Origin: Didemnitutus sp047777955
GTDB lineage: Bacteria; Verrucomicrobiota; Verrucomicrobiia; Opitutales; Opitutaceae
Length of the DNA: 64,000 bases
Direction of reading: 5' to 3'
NCBI RefSeq assembly: GCF_047777955.1
Contig: NZ_CP180537.1
Span: 3,038,001-3,102,000, forward strand
A model generated the notes under the pieces. That model saw nothing but the letters and a program-made list of their open reading frames with translations, did no database searches and was not told the DNA's origin. The number at the start of each line of letters is the position of its first letter. The first letter of the stretch is position 1. Made by a program: the position numbers and the translations under genes. Below are positions 1-15,181 of this stretch, piece after piece.

Positions 1-897
1 TACGTCAGCGCCAACTCCGGCGGCACCGTCACGGACACGCAGACCTCCGACCAATTGAGCTACCAGCAGGGCGTCACCCGCTACTGGACCTACGTCAGCC
101 CCTCGCAGATCGCCAACGATCGCGTCGCCATGAGCACCTACTCCGCCGCCTCCGAGGGCGCGACCGCCCGCAAGGAGGAAGGCATGAACAGCGGCCTCGA
201 ACTCACGCTCTCCCGTGACATCGGCGCCGCGGGCAAACGCTTCCAGTGGAGCATCACGGCCGGCCTGGCCCTGAACAACATGAACGCCAAGACCGGCGGC
301 ACGATCCATTCGACGCTCACCGTCCACACCGATTACTACCAGCTGAACGGCCCCGCCCCCACCGGCACCACCCTCGGCGGCCCCAGCTACATCGACCTCA
401 CCCGCCCCGACGGCACCACGGCGACCAGCGGCCTCGAGACCACCACGACCATCGGCGACACGCCGATCTCGTCCTCGACCTCCTCCATCGCCGGCGGCGC
501 CACCATCCTAGGCAACTGGAAGATCAAGGGCGCCTACATGCTGGTCCGCGTCGGTCCGTCGCTGCGCACCAAGCTCAGCGAACGCTTCGGCCTCAGCGCC
601 AGCATCGGCCTCGCCGGCGCCTACGCCGGCAGCCGCTACAGCGTGGTCGAGACCCTCGACATCCCGGACGTGGTCGAGCCGATCACCGAGTCGATCGACA
701 GCGTGCAGAACAAGTTCCTGGGCGGCTTCTACGCCGACGTGAACGTCGACTGGGTCGCCAACGAGCGCACCGGCCTCTTCGCCGGTGTCAACATGCAGAA
801 CCTCGGCGGCTACGACCAGGAAGTCGGCGGCCGCACCGCCAAGATCGACTTCGGCAACGCCGTCGGCCTCCGCGGCGGCCTGAGCTTCAAGTTCTGA
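1..897 (+). CDS. Outer-membrane beta-barrel-like protein, C-terminal part (5' end outside window)
   Basis: The reading frame is open from the first base, so the gene starts upstream of the window. The visible 298 residues are rich in Gly, Ser and Thr, and alternating polar/hydrophobic stretches dominate the last 130 residues. The protein ends in GLSFKF, and a terminal aromatic residue after such a strand is typical of outer-membrane barrels that use the BAM machinery. No catalytic motif or named family was recognised. A strong hairpin follows the stop, so this is the last gene of its transcript. The barrel assignment is inferred from composition and the C-terminal signal only. Confidence 0.6.
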   Translation, partial: YVSANSGGTVTDTQTSDQLSYQQGVTRYWTYVSPSQIANDRVAMSTYSAASEGATARKEEGMNSGLELTLSRDIGAAGKRFQWSITAGLALNNMNAKTGGTIHSTLTVHTDYYQLNGPAPTGTTLGGPSYIDLTRPDGTTATSGLETTTTIGDTPISSSTSSIAGGATILGNWKIKGAYMLVRVGPSLRTKLSERFGLSASIGLAGAYAGSRYSVVETLDIPDVVEPITESIDSVQNKFLGGFYADVNVDWVANERTGLFAGVNMQNLGGYDQEVGGRTAKIDFGNAVGLRGGLSFKF

Positions 898-921
898 GGC
901 GCCTCCCGCCCTCCCTTTTCC

Positions 922-955
922 GGCCGGCTCACCCGAGCCGGCCGCTTCGTTTTCG
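922..955 (+). terminator. Rho-independent terminator-like hairpin
   Basis: A perfect 9-bp GC-rich stem (ggccggctc / gagccggcc, 922-930 and 935-943) with a 4-nt loop is followed by a T-containing tail (gcttcgtttt). It lies 24 bp after the preceding stop codon and before ileS. Confidence 0.7.
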
Positions 956-1039
956 GACCGTTTTCCGCCCCGCGTCTGCTGCCGTTCTGCCCCCTTGACT
1001 CCCCCTTTCCGTGGAGTAGCGTCCGGCGCTTTTCCCAGA

Positions 1040-3892
<2,853 letters not shown>

Positions 3893-3907
3893 CCCCCGAA
3901 ACTCCCC

Positions 3908-4864
3908 ATGGCCAAGAAGCACCCCGCCAAAAAGCCTGTGAAGAAAGCCGCTCCCACGAAATCCGCCAAGCCGGCGAAGACTCTCCCGGCCAAGAAAGAG
4001 CCCGCGCCCACCAAGGTCGCCGCCAAGCCCGTTGAGGCCAAGCCGACCGCGGCGAAGCACGAGCCGACGAAATCGGACGCGCCGAAGGCTAAAGGCGCCA
4101 TGACCGCGGCCGATCTGAAGCGCATGATCCTCGAGCGCAAATCCGCGGGCCCGGCGAAATCCATCTCCTTCTCCCTCGACGAAGTGCGCGAGATCGCGAA
4201 GAAGAACGAATCCACCGTCGCCCCCACGGAGAAGGCCGCCAAGGCCACCAAGTCGGCCAGCGGCAAGGCGTCCGACGCCCACGCCAAGACCGAAAAGCCG
4301 CACAAGCCGAACCACGTGAAGCCCGCCTCGCTGGCCGACATCCTCGGCTTCGCCCCGGGCAAGAAGGCCCACAAGACGGTCATCGTCCACGAGGACGAGG
4401 TCCCGGAGAAATTCCGCCGCTACTACAAGATGCTCACCGAGCTGCGCTCCCACGTGATGGAGAAGCTCGGCGAGCACACCGAGGACACCCTGATGAAGTC
4501 CTCCAAGGACGATTCCGGCGACCTCTCCGGCTACGGCCAGCACATGGCTGACGCCGGCACCGACACCTTCGACCGCGACTTCGCCCTCTCGCTCGTCTCG
4601 AGCGAACAGGAGGCCCTCTCCGAGATCGAGGCCGCCATCAAGCGCATCCACGACGGCACCTACGGCATCTGCGAAGCCACGCAGAAGCCCATCGCCAAGG
4701 AGCGCCTGCTGGCCGTGCCGTTCACCCGCTACTCCGCCGAGGCCCAGAAGGACGTCGAACGCCACTCCCACCGCTCGCAGCAGCGCGGCGGCCTCTTCGG
4801 CGACGCCGGGGACGAGGAAGGCGGCGGCAAGATGAGCGACGACGACGCCGGCGGCGACGAGTGA
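3908..4864 (+). CDS. TraR/DksA-family protein with Lys/Ala/Pro-rich N-terminal extension and degenerate zinc finger
   Basis: 318 residues. Residues 1-60 are almost entirely Lys, Ala, Pro and Thr, a disordered, histone-like tail. Residues 165-285 resemble DksA/TraR: a helical hairpin (RYYKMLTELRSHVMEKLGEH) followed by GTYGICEATQKPIAKERL. The DksA zinc finger normally has four cysteines, but only C255 is present; the other positions are T258 and non-Cys residues around 274-278. DksA proteins bind RNA polymerase through the secondary channel, and several lack the full finger. The gene starts 15 bp after ileS and precedes lspA, so co-transcription is likely. Function beyond family membership is inferred. 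Confidence 0.85.
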   Translation: MAKKHPAKKPVKKAAPTKSAKPAKTLPAKKEPAPTKVAAKPVEAKPTAAKHEPTKSDAPKAKGAMTAADLKRMILERKSAGPAKSISFSLDEVREIAKKNESTVAPTEKAAKATKSASGKASDAHAKTEKPHKPNHVKPASLADILGFAPGKKAHKTVIVHEDEVPEKFRRYYKMLTELRSHVMEKLGEHTEDTLMKSSKDDSGDLSGYGQHMADAGTDTFDRDFALSLVSSEQEALSEIEAAIKRIHDGTYGICEATQKPIAKERLLAVPFTRYSAEAQKDVERHSHRSQQRGGLFGDAGDEEGGGKMSDDDAGGDE

Positions 4865-4867
4865 CGT

Positions 4868-4981
4868 GATTTTCGATTTCGGATTTCGGATTTTCGATTG
4901 AAGCCATCCCCCGCCAATTCACCCGTCGCCGGTGCGCCCGGCAGCGTTGGCCAATCGAAGATCGAGAATCAAAAATCGAAA
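4868..4981. repeat. Two inverted blocks of degenerate 7-bp repeats around the lspA start
   Basis: 4868-4900 reads as consecutive 7-mers of the type GATTTCG. 4954-4981 reads as 7-mers of the type ATCGAAA, the approximate reverse complement. The two arms could pair in RNA with a loop of about 50 nt. The right arm would encode SKIENQKSKTQ if lspA is started at the upstream TTG. Confidence 0.75.
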
Positions 4982-5497
4982 ACTCAGCGCGTCCTCGCCT
5001 ATCGCCGCCTGTGGCTGGTCGCGTTCGGCGTCTACGCGCTCGACCAGCTGACCAAGCACGCGATCGAGGCGCGCCTGCCCTTCCCGACCTACGGCCCGCC
5101 TGCGCACGTGCCGGTCATCGATGGTTTCTTCAACCTCGTGCACGTCGGCAACACCGGCGCGGCGTGGAGCATCCTGAGCGGCCGCGGCCACTGGCTCGGC
5201 CTGCTCGCCGTCGCCACGCTCGTCGCGATCTACTTCTGGCGGCACTCGCTCGGCCTGCGTCACGGCCTCGTCCAGCTCTGCTTCGGCGGCCTCTGCGGCG
5301 GCACCGTCGGCAACCTCACCGACCGGCTGCGCGTCGGGCACGTGGTCGACTTCCTCGACTTCCACTTCGGCAGCTACATCTACCCGTCGTTCAACGTCGC
5401 CGACATCGGCATCGTCTGCGGCGTGTTCGGCTACATCCTCTGGTCGCTGAAGCAGCCCACGCCGCCGGCGGAGCGAATCGCTCCCGCCGGGCGCTGA
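4898..5497 (+). CDS. lspA: Lipoprotein signal peptidase (signal peptidase II)
   Basis: Inner-membrane aspartyl protease that removes signal peptides from diacylglyceryl-modified prolipoproteins. Four hydrophobic segments are visible. The two catalytic aspartates sit in the family motifs NLTDR (D142) and FNVAD (D169), numbered from the TTG at 4898. The first ~30 residues from that TTG are encoded by repeat DNA and are not LspA-like; the conserved protein begins around RLWLVAFGVYALDQLTK at residue 37. The true start is therefore probably further downstream, at a non-ATG codon. The gene closes the ileS-dksA-lspA run. A lipoprotein with a clear lipobox is encoded at 49.5-50.0 kb. Confidence 0.95.
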   Translation: MKPSPANSPVAGAPGSVGQSKIENQKSKTQRVLAYRRLWLVAFGVYALDQLTKHAIEARLPFPTYGPPAHVPVIDGFFNLVHVGNTGAAWSILSGRGHWLGLLAVATLVAIYFWRHSLGLRHGLVQLCFGGLCGGTVGNLTDRLRVGHVVDFLDFHFGSYIYPSFNVADIGIVCGVFGYILWSLKQPTPPAERIAPAGR

Positions 5498-5521
5498 GCC
5501 GCGGGCGGCGGATCGCCGGCG

Positions 5522-6385
5522 CTATTCGACGTTCGCCATCTGCTCGCGCACGCGCTCGAGCTCGTTCTTGCACTCGATCACGCGCTGGCTGATCGCCAGG
5601 TCGTTGGCCTTGCTGCCGATGGTGTGGACCTCGCGGCCGATCTCCTGGAGGATGAACTCGGCCTTGCGGCCGACCTCCCCCTCCGAGCGCAGCAGCTCGC
5701 GCAGCTGGCCCAGGTGACTCCGCAGCCGCGTGATTTCCTCGCTCACGTCGCAGCGGTCGGCGAAGAGCGCCACCTCCTTCAGCACCCGCTCGTCGCTCAC
5801 GTCGAGCTCGAGCCCCGCGCCGCGCAACCGCTGGAGCAATTGCTCGCGGTAGGCCGGCGCCACCTGGGGCGCGCGCGCCGCGATCGCCTCCACCTGGGTG
5901 TGCAGCTTCGCAATGCGGCCGAGAAAATCCACCAGCAGCGCCTCGCCCTCCTTCGCCCGCATCGCCGCCAGCCCGCGCAGCGCCGCCAGCAGCGCCTGCT
6001 CGACCGCCGGCCAGGCCTGCTCCGCGGTGCCGAGCTTGCCGCCGCCGTCCGTCGCGCTCGCGATCTCCCAGAGCAGCTCGGCCGTGGGCGCGAACGGCAC
6101 GCCGCGCGCCCGCGCCAGCGCCTGCAGCCGGTCCAGCGTGTCCGCCACGTCCTCCTCGTTCCAGGCGCTCTCACCGCCCGCGCTGGCCTCGACCACCACG
6201 TGGACCTTGCCGCGCACGACGACCTTCCGCACCGCCTCGGCGACGGACGCCTCGAGCGCATCCCACGCATCCGGCAGCGCCATCGTCAGGTCGAGCCCGC
6301 GACGGTTTACCGAGTTCACCTGCACGGTGATCGCCTGCGCCCCGAAGTTGGCCGCCCCGCGGCCGAAGCCTGTCATGGAATTCAT
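5522..6385 (-). CDS. yicC: YicC family endoribonuclease
   Basis: 287 residues, the usual length. The N-terminus MNSMTGFGRGAANFG and the following VNSVNRRGLDLTMALP are diagnostic of the YicC N-terminal domain. The C-terminus FILQEIGREVHTIGSKAND matches the DUF1732 domain. Characterised YicC proteins are endoribonucleases acting on RNA, including small RNAs. The gene is convergent with lspA (24 bp between stops) and has no visible operon partner. Confidence 0.93.
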   Translation of the reverse strand: MNSMTGFGRGAANFGAQAITVQVNSVNRRGLDLTMALPDAWDALEASVAEAVRKVVVRGKVHVVVEASAGGESAWNEEDVADTLDRLQALARARGVPFAPTAELLWEIASATDGGGKLGTAEQAWPAVEQALLAALRGLAAMRAKEGEALLVDFLGRIAKLHTQVEAIAARAPQVAPAYREQLLQRLRGAGLELDVSDERVLKEVALFADRCDVSEEITRLRSHLGQLRELLRSEGEVGRKAEFILQEIGREVHTIGSKANDLAISQRVIECKNELERVREQMANVE

Positions 6386-6397
6386 TCGGGGGCCTTT

Positions 6398-6426
6398 CTA
6401 ACCACGGATTTCCCGGATGCACACGG
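6398..6426. repeat. Half copy of the accacggat interspersed repeat
   Basis: The sequence taaccacggatttcccggat followed by gcacacgg resembles the left arm of the inverted-repeat element at 53141-53226. Only one arm is present here. Confidence 0.5.
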
Positions 6427-6468
6427 CTAAATTCGCCCGTTTCACCCGCGCCAATCCCCACCGCGCCG

Positions 6469-7683
<1,215 letters not shown>

Positions 7684-7745
7684 CGGGCCAACGGGTAGGC
7701 CCGGGGCGGGCAAACGCAAACGCGTTTTCCCCTTATGCCAGTCGC

Positions 7746-9284
7746 TCAATTCCCGCCGCGGGCGGACCGCGCGGCGGCGGGCGGCGGCTCCACGCGCGCC
7801 TGCAGGGCGAGGATGACCTCGCGCGGCAGCGGCAGCACGTTCACCAGCCGGCCGACGGAGTTCTCGACCGTGAGCGAGCGCGCACGAAAATCGATGGCCC
7901 GGATCGCCGGATAGCCGCTGAAGGGCGGCTGCTTGCCGTGCGTCTGCCAATAGGCGGCGTCCTTGTCCGCGCCGCACACCACGCCGGTCACCCACAGCCC
8001 CGCGCCGTCGCACACGGCCTCGAGCAGGCCCTCGCGCTGGACCCGGGCGCTCAGTTCGCGGTAGCGCCGGGCGCCGGGATGCGCGATCAGCGCCGCCGCG
8101 ATGCGCTCGACGCGCCGCTCCTGCAGCGGCTGCGCCAACAGCCGGCGGAACGCCACCTCGGCCGCGCCGTCGTCGCGCGCGATCATGGCCAGCTCGAACT
8201 GGGTCAGCTGCTGCTCGAACTCGCCGAACGGCGGGCCGTAGAAATCGAGCAGCACCTGCGCCGCGCCGGGATCGCCCAGCTCGGCCACGCGCAGCACCTG
8301 ATACCGCGCGTAGAAGGGATTCAGCGCGCCGTTGAAGGGCGCGCGCAGCCGGCGCCGCGCTCCCGCCGTGTCGCCGCAGCGCACGTCGAACTCCGCCCGC
8401 ACCAGCAGCTGCGCGTGCGGGGCCAGGGAGGCCAGCACCGGCTCGACCTTCCCGCGCAGTTCGGCGGCCTCGGTGGCGCCGAGCGCGCGCACGGCCACCA
8501 GCGCCGCCCGCACCCACACGGCGGCGCGCGCGGGATCGGCCTTGGCCATCGCCAGGCTGAACGACGCCAGCCGCACCATGCGATCGAGCGAGAGCAGCGT
8601 GTCGTGGTAGACCACGGCGGTCCGCGCCGCCTGCGCCGGATGCTCGCGCAGCAGGCGGTCGAACTGCTGGTCGGACGAGATCACGCTGCCCTGGAACATC
8701 GCGATCTGCGCCAGCAAGAGCGCGGCGTCGTAGTTGTGCGGGTCGCGTTGCTGGGCCGAGAGGAGCGCGAGGTGCGCCTCGTTCAGCCGCCCGCGGCCGA
8801 ACGCGTCGATCGCGCGCTGGAAAAGGTGCTGCGCCTGCACCGCGCGGATCTCGTGCCACCAGCCGGGCCACGCCACCTGCGCGAACGAGACCGGCGCGCC
8901 GCCGACCCCGCGGAGAAAGGCGAAGATCGCGATGACGCCGGCGAGATAAAGCGCCAGTCCCACCCCCAGGCCCCAGCCGGCCACCCGCCCCCAGAACGGG
9001 CGCACCTGCGCCGCGTGCACGGAGCAGCGCCAACCGTCCGGGGTGGAGACCAGCAGCGGACAAATCGGGCGAAACCGCGCCGGGTCGTGCCAGTGCAGCA
9101 CCGCCTCGCAGCGCACGTGCCCGGGCACGCTGTCGTCGCTCTCGTTCTGGCACGGACAGCGTCCCCGGCGTCCGCGCGCGACGTAGGCGGTCTTGCGCGC
9201 GTTCCAGTAAAACAGCGCGCCGCCGAACCGGCCGGCATCGGCCAGCCAGTCGAAGGCGCGGCGCAAGGTCCGGCCGCCGCTCAC
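7746..9284 (-). CDS. Membrane-anchored TPR-like protein of unknown function
   Basis: 512 residues, not matched to a named family. The N-terminal ~90 residues are cysteine-containing (RCPCQNES, ICPLL, CSVHA), perhaps a metal-binding or redox domain. One transmembrane helix follows at about 103-124 (WGLGVGLALYLAGVIAIFAF). The remaining ~380 residues are Ala/Leu-rich helical repeats resembling TPRs (AFGRGRLNEAHLALLSAQQ). It starts with GTG and overlaps the stop of the upstream PEP-CTERM gene by 4 bp (GTGA), so the two are probably translationally coupled. A role tied to the PEP-CTERM protein is inferred from this coupling only. Confidence 0.7.
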   Translation of the reverse strand: MSGGRTLRRAFDWLADAGRFGGALFYWNARKTAYVARGRRGRCPCQNESDDSVPGHVRCEAVLHWHDPARFRPICPLLVSTPDGWRCSVHAAQVRPFWGRVAGWGLGVGLALYLAGVIAIFAFLRGVGGAPVSFAQVAWPGWWHEIRAVQAQHLFQRAIDAFGRGRLNEAHLALLSAQQRDPHNYDAALLLAQIAMFQGSVISSDQQFDRLLREHPAQAARTAVVYHDTLLSLDRMVRLASFSLAMAKADPARAAVWVRAALVAVRALGATEAAELRGKVEPVLASLAPHAQLLVRAEFDVRCGDTAGARRRLRAPFNGALNPFYARYQVLRVAELGDPGAAQVLLDFYGPPFGEFEQQLTQFELAMIARDDGAAEVAFRRLLAQPLQERRVERIAAALIAHPGARRYRELSARVQREGLLEAVCDGAGLWVTGVVCGADKDAAYWQTHGKQPPFSGYPAIRAIDFRARSLTVENSVGRLVNVLPLPREVILALQARVEPPPAAARSARGGN

Positions 9285-10234
9285 CCCAGTGAGGCCGGCG
9301 CGCGCCGCGAAGCCCGCCGCCGGTAGGCGATCCAGCCTCCCGCCAGCAAAAGGGCGCCGAGCTGCGCGTAGGTCGCCGGCTCAGGCACGCGACCGAACGC
9401 GTCGATGGCGGGCGTGATGGCGCCGAGATCGGCCCAGGTCGCCGTATTCTCGGTCGTGCCGTTGGTCAGCGCGTTCTTGTTCGCGCCGAAAAGGTCCTGG
9501 TTCAGCGCGTTGGTCTGCGTGGAGGTGAACGCGATGAAGGAAATCTTGGTCGTGTAGTCGTAGACGAAACTGGAGAAGGCCGATCCCGCGTAGGCGCGGA
9601 TGCCGGCCTGGAGCGCGGAGAAGCTGACCGCGAACGTCAGCCACGAGTCCTGCGTGCCGGCGAAGTTGTAGCCGTCGTTGGTCGCGGAGAGATCGTAGGT
9701 CGTGTTGACCGTCAGGCTGATCTTGGTCGTCTGGTTCGTGTCGATCGTCCAGCTCGTGGTGCTCGGGCCGGTGTTGGCGTCGGTGCCGGGCGTGCCGAAG
9801 TAGACGGTGCGCGAGCGGTTGTTCACGTTGCCGGAGCCCTCCGATATGACCATCATGACGTCGACCGAGCCGTTGCCGTCGAGATCGAGGCCGAGGCCGA
9901 CGTTGCCGCCGTTGCCGCCGAACTTGTCGGCGCCGGAATAGTCGTCGAAACGGAAGCGCCAGGCCACGTAATTGGTGCCGCCGATCGTGCCGGCCTTCTG
10001 CATCATGCCGTAGTAGGTGGAGTCGCCGACGTAGTCGTCGGTATGCTGGCCGGTCTGCTGATCGTTCTGGGTGTCGGACATCACCGTGCCCGAGCCAGTA
10101 TACCAGGGATTCCAACCTGTCGTGTCCGTCACGCTGATGGCCGACTGCGCGTGCAGCGCGATCACGCCCAGCACCGCCGCGGCGCCGCAAACGGCGGACC
10201 GCACAAGGCGACGGGGGGTGTGGCTGAGGCTCAT
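9281..10234 (-). CDS. PEP-CTERM sorting domain-containing exported protein
   Basis: 317 residues. The N-terminal signal peptide has a basic start (MSLSHTPRRLVRS), a hydrophobic core and an AQSA-type cleavage region near 30. The body is rich in Asn, Thr, Gly and Asp, with DLDGNGSVDVMM resembling a calcium-binding loop. The C-terminus is a textbook PEP-CTERM signal: VPEPATYAQLGALLLAGG, a hydrophobic helix, then an Arg-rich tail (RRRASRRA). Such proteins are exported and processed by an exosortase, often in exopolysaccharide producers. No exosortase gene is in the window. It is the first gene of a coupled pair with the TPR-like membrane protein. Confidence 0.85.
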   Translation of the reverse strand: MSLSHTPRRLVRSAVCGAAAVLGVIALHAQSAISVTDTTGWNPWYTGSGTVMSDTQNDQQTGQHTDDYVGDSTYYGMMQKAGTIGGTNYVAWRFRFDDYSGADKFGGNGGNVGLGLDLDGNGSVDVMMVISEGSGNVNNRSRTVYFGTPGTDANTGPSTTSWTIDTNQTTKISLTVNTTYDLSATNDGYNFAGTQDSWLTFAVSFSALQAGIRAYAGSAFSSFVYDYTTKISFIAFTSTQTNALNQDLFGANKNALTNGTTENTATWADLGAITPAIDAFGRVPEPATYAQLGALLLAGGWIAYRRRASRRAPASLG

Positions 10235-10323
10235 CTGGGGTCAACAGACAGGTTATCACCCCAAAAGAAAACCACGCAGGAGGACATGGCCACTCGGCCC
10301 TAACGCCTAGGGCCAGGGCATGG

Positions 10324-11757
10324 TCAGGAACGATGCCTGATCGTGAGCAACGTGAAGTCGTCGCGCGGCTCGCCGCGACTGAAACTGCTGACCGCCTTCA
10401 TGATCGCCGTGTTGATCCCGGCGGCGGGCTGGTCCTGGGCGGCGCGCACGGCGTCGGCGAGGCGGGCGTTGCCGAACTCCCGACCGTCGTCGTTGGGCGC
10501 CTCGGTCAGCCCGTCGGTGAAGAGCACCAAGACCGCCCCCGCACCGAAGCCGGCCTCGCGATCCTCGATCACGGCGTCGAAGACCTCGCTGTCGACCAGC
10601 CCGAGGGGCATGCCCTCGGAGCCGACGAAGGCGTGGCGGAAACCCCGCGGGCCCGTCTCGGCCAGCAGCGGCAGCTCGTGCCCGGCGCGCGCGAACACCA
10701 GGTGCGAGCGCGCGACGTCGACGATGGCGTAGGTCATGGTGATATACATGCCGGCGCGGATGTCGGCCGACAGCGAGCGGTTGAGCTCCTTCAGCACGCC
10801 GGCGGGCGAAGCGTGCCGCGGCGCGATCGCGCGCAGCGAGGTGCGGCAGATCGCCATGAGCAGCGAGGCGGAGATGCCCTTGCCCGACACGTCCGCCACC
10901 GCGACGCCGAGGCGTCCGCCCTCGAGGGGAAACACGTCGTAGAAATCGCCGCCGACCTTCTGCGCGGTCATGTAGCGCGCGTCGATCTCGAGACCGGGCA
11001 CGAGCGGCATCTCGCGCGGCAGGAGCATCTGCTGGACATCGCTCGCGAGCGTGAGGTCGAGGTCGATGCGCTGCTTCTCGACCTCGAGGGCGACGAAATC
11101 GGCGTTGTGCACCGCGAGGCCCGCCTGCTCCGCCAGCGCCTCGACGAGGGAGTAGTCGGTCTCGGTGAACGGCAGGCCGTCGGCCGCGTTGCAGACGCAG
11201 AGCACGCCGATGAGTTTCGACCGGACCATGATCGGCGCCGCGATGACGGAGCGGACGACCAGCGCGGGGTCGTCGTGCTTGACGATGCGCGGGTCGCCCG
11301 GGGCGTTCACCACCAGTTCGCCGCGACCGGTGGCGGCGACGCGGCCGACGATGCCCTCGCCGACCGGGAACGACTCCGAGCGCAGGACCTGGGCGATGAA
11401 CTTCGCCCGCGAGCCCATCTGCATGCGCTGGGTGTCCGGGATCGGCCGGTGCGGCGGGAAAAGTCCCTCGACCGCGACGCCGCGCATCATGTCGTCCGCC
11501 CCCCGCTCGAAGATGCAGGCGCTGAGCGCGCCGGTGCTCAGGATCGAGGCGTGGACGATCCGCTGGAACAGCTCGTCGCGCGACAGCCGCTCGCCGACCG
11601 CGTCGACCATCGTGTGCATGTAATCCAGCACGATCTGCCGCTCCTCGAGCAGCGAGCTCTTCTCCTCCTCCACGCGCGCCGCCTGGCGCTGCGCCCGCCA
11701 GTAGAAGGCGTAGACGAGCATCGCACCGGCCATCGCGCCGAGGAGGAACAGCATCAT
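10324..11757 (-). CDS. GAF domain-containing PP2C/SpoIIE-type serine phosphatase (RsbU-like)
   Basis: 477 residues: an N-terminal transmembrane helix (about 2-18), a short coiled coil (20-45), a GAF sensory domain (about 50-220) with FPVGEGIVGRVAATGRGELV, and a SpoIIE/PP2C phosphatase domain (about 240-475). Metal-binding aspartates are visible in GGDFYDVF, VADVSGKGISASLL, FTDGLTEA and EPRDDFTLL. RsbU-type phosphatases dephosphorylate STAS anti-anti-sigma factors in partner-switching pathways. A STAS gene lies directly upstream on the same strand (91 bp gap), which makes it the likely substrate. The kinase (RsbW type) is not in the window. Confidence 0.92.
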   Translation of the reverse strand: MMLFLLGAMAGAMLVYAFYWRAQRQAARVEEEKSSLLEERQIVLDYMHTMVDAVGERLSRDELFQRIVHASILSTGALSACIFERGADDMMRGVAVEGLFPPHRPIPDTQRMQMGSRAKFIAQVLRSESFPVGEGIVGRVAATGRGELVVNAPGDPRIVKHDDPALVVRSVIAAPIMVRSKLIGVLCVCNAADGLPFTETDYSLVEALAEQAGLAVHNADFVALEVEKQRIDLDLTLASDVQQMLLPREMPLVPGLEIDARYMTAQKVGGDFYDVFPLEGGRLGVAVADVSGKGISASLLMAICRTSLRAIAPRHASPAGVLKELNRSLSADIRAGMYITMTYAIVDVARSHLVFARAGHELPLLAETGPRGFRHAFVGSEGMPLGLVDSEVFDAVIEDREAGFGAGAVLVLFTDGLTEAPNDDGREFGNARLADAVRAAQDQPAAGINTAIMKAVSSFSRGEPRDDFTLLTIRHRS

Positions 11758-11848
11758 GGTCCGGACAACTTGAAACCGCGCCCGCGGAAAGCCGAGCCGA
11801 TTTCCGCCGGCCGCCGGCGCGGGCGCCCGGGCGGTCCGCCCGTCCCGC

Positions 11849-12364
11849 TCAGCGCCCCTGCTCCACGCGGCTGCGGAGGAAGGCGAGCACGTCCTGGAAC
11901 TTGGCCGCGTTGGCCGAGTCCGCGCTGACGAGATTCTCGTGGGCCTCGAGCACGAGCTTGGCGCTCTCGATCTCGTCCTTCTTCTGCTCGGTCAGCGCCT
12001 GCGACTGCCCGCCGTCGAAGCTGAGGTTCGTGACGCCGGCGTCCACGGTGGCGAGGCGGTGCAGGCCGAGGTTGCGGATGAGCTCGAGGTTGCGCTCGCC
12101 GACGCGGACGAGCGTGACGCTGCCCGGCGGATTGAGCTTCTTCATCTGCAGCGCCGCGCCGGCGAGGACGCCGAGGAAGGTGCTGTCCATGCTCGTGCAG
12201 GCCTGGAAATCGAGGACGAAGCGGGACCGGCCCTGCTTCACCATCTCGCTGAAGAAATCCTTCAGGCTGCCGCTGTTCGTGAACGCGGCGCGGCCGTCGA
12301 TGCGGACCAGCACCGGATCGGCGTAGGCGTTGACGAGGAAGACGGGTTTCGCGGTTTCGGGCAT
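11849..12364 (-). CDS. STAS domain protein (anti-anti-sigma factor-like)
   Basis: 171 residues. A STAS fold spans about 8-110, with FVLDFQACTSMDSTFLGVLAG carrying the conserved Asp-Ser pair (D60-S61) that is phosphorylated in SpoIIAA/RsbV proteins. A charged, helical C-terminal extension (110-171) is not part of the standard domain. The ATG at 12364 was chosen because upstream codons lie in the hairpin behind acnA. It is followed by the RsbU-like phosphatase, suggesting a phosphatase/substrate pair that controls a sigma factor or another output. Confidence 0.88.
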   Translation of the reverse strand: MPETAKPVFLVNAYADPVLVRIDGRAAFTNSGSLKDFFSEMVKQGRSRFVLDFQACTSMDSTFLGVLAGAALQMKKLNPPGSVTLVRVGERNLELIRNLGLHRLATVDAGVTNLSFDGGQSQALTEQKKDEIESAKLVLEAHENLVSADSANAAKFQDVLAFLRSRVEQGR

Positions 12365-12375
12365 GCGGGAGGGAA

Positions 12376-12412
12376 AAGGAGGCGGGGCGCGACCGGAAGG
12401 CCGCGCCCCGCC
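12376..12412 (-). terminator. Rho-independent terminator-like hairpin behind aconitase
   Basis: An 11-bp perfect stem (ggcggggcgcg at 12381-12391 with cgcgccccgcc at 12402-12412) with a 10-nt loop. On the minus strand it is followed by a CCTTTTCC tail. It separates acnA from the STAS gene. Confidence 0.65.
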
Positions 12413-12421
12413 GGAGAGCAA

Positions 12422-15109
<2,688 letters not shown>

Positions 15110-15181
15110 GGGATTGTCGTTGGTTGAAAAGTTATCGCGCGGTTCGCGTCGTCGGCGAACCGCCACCGCGGCGCAGGCAGC

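Noticed and set aside
7684..9153. N-terminal extension of trpB into a very long open frame
   Set aside because: The extension is antisense/shadow sequence of the TPR-like gene, and the TrpB family N-terminus begins at 7683.
10296..10314. Terminator between the phosphatase gene and the PEP-CTERM gene (ggccct / agggcc)
   Set aside because: The stem is only 6 bp and no T-run follows on the minus strand; too weak to call.
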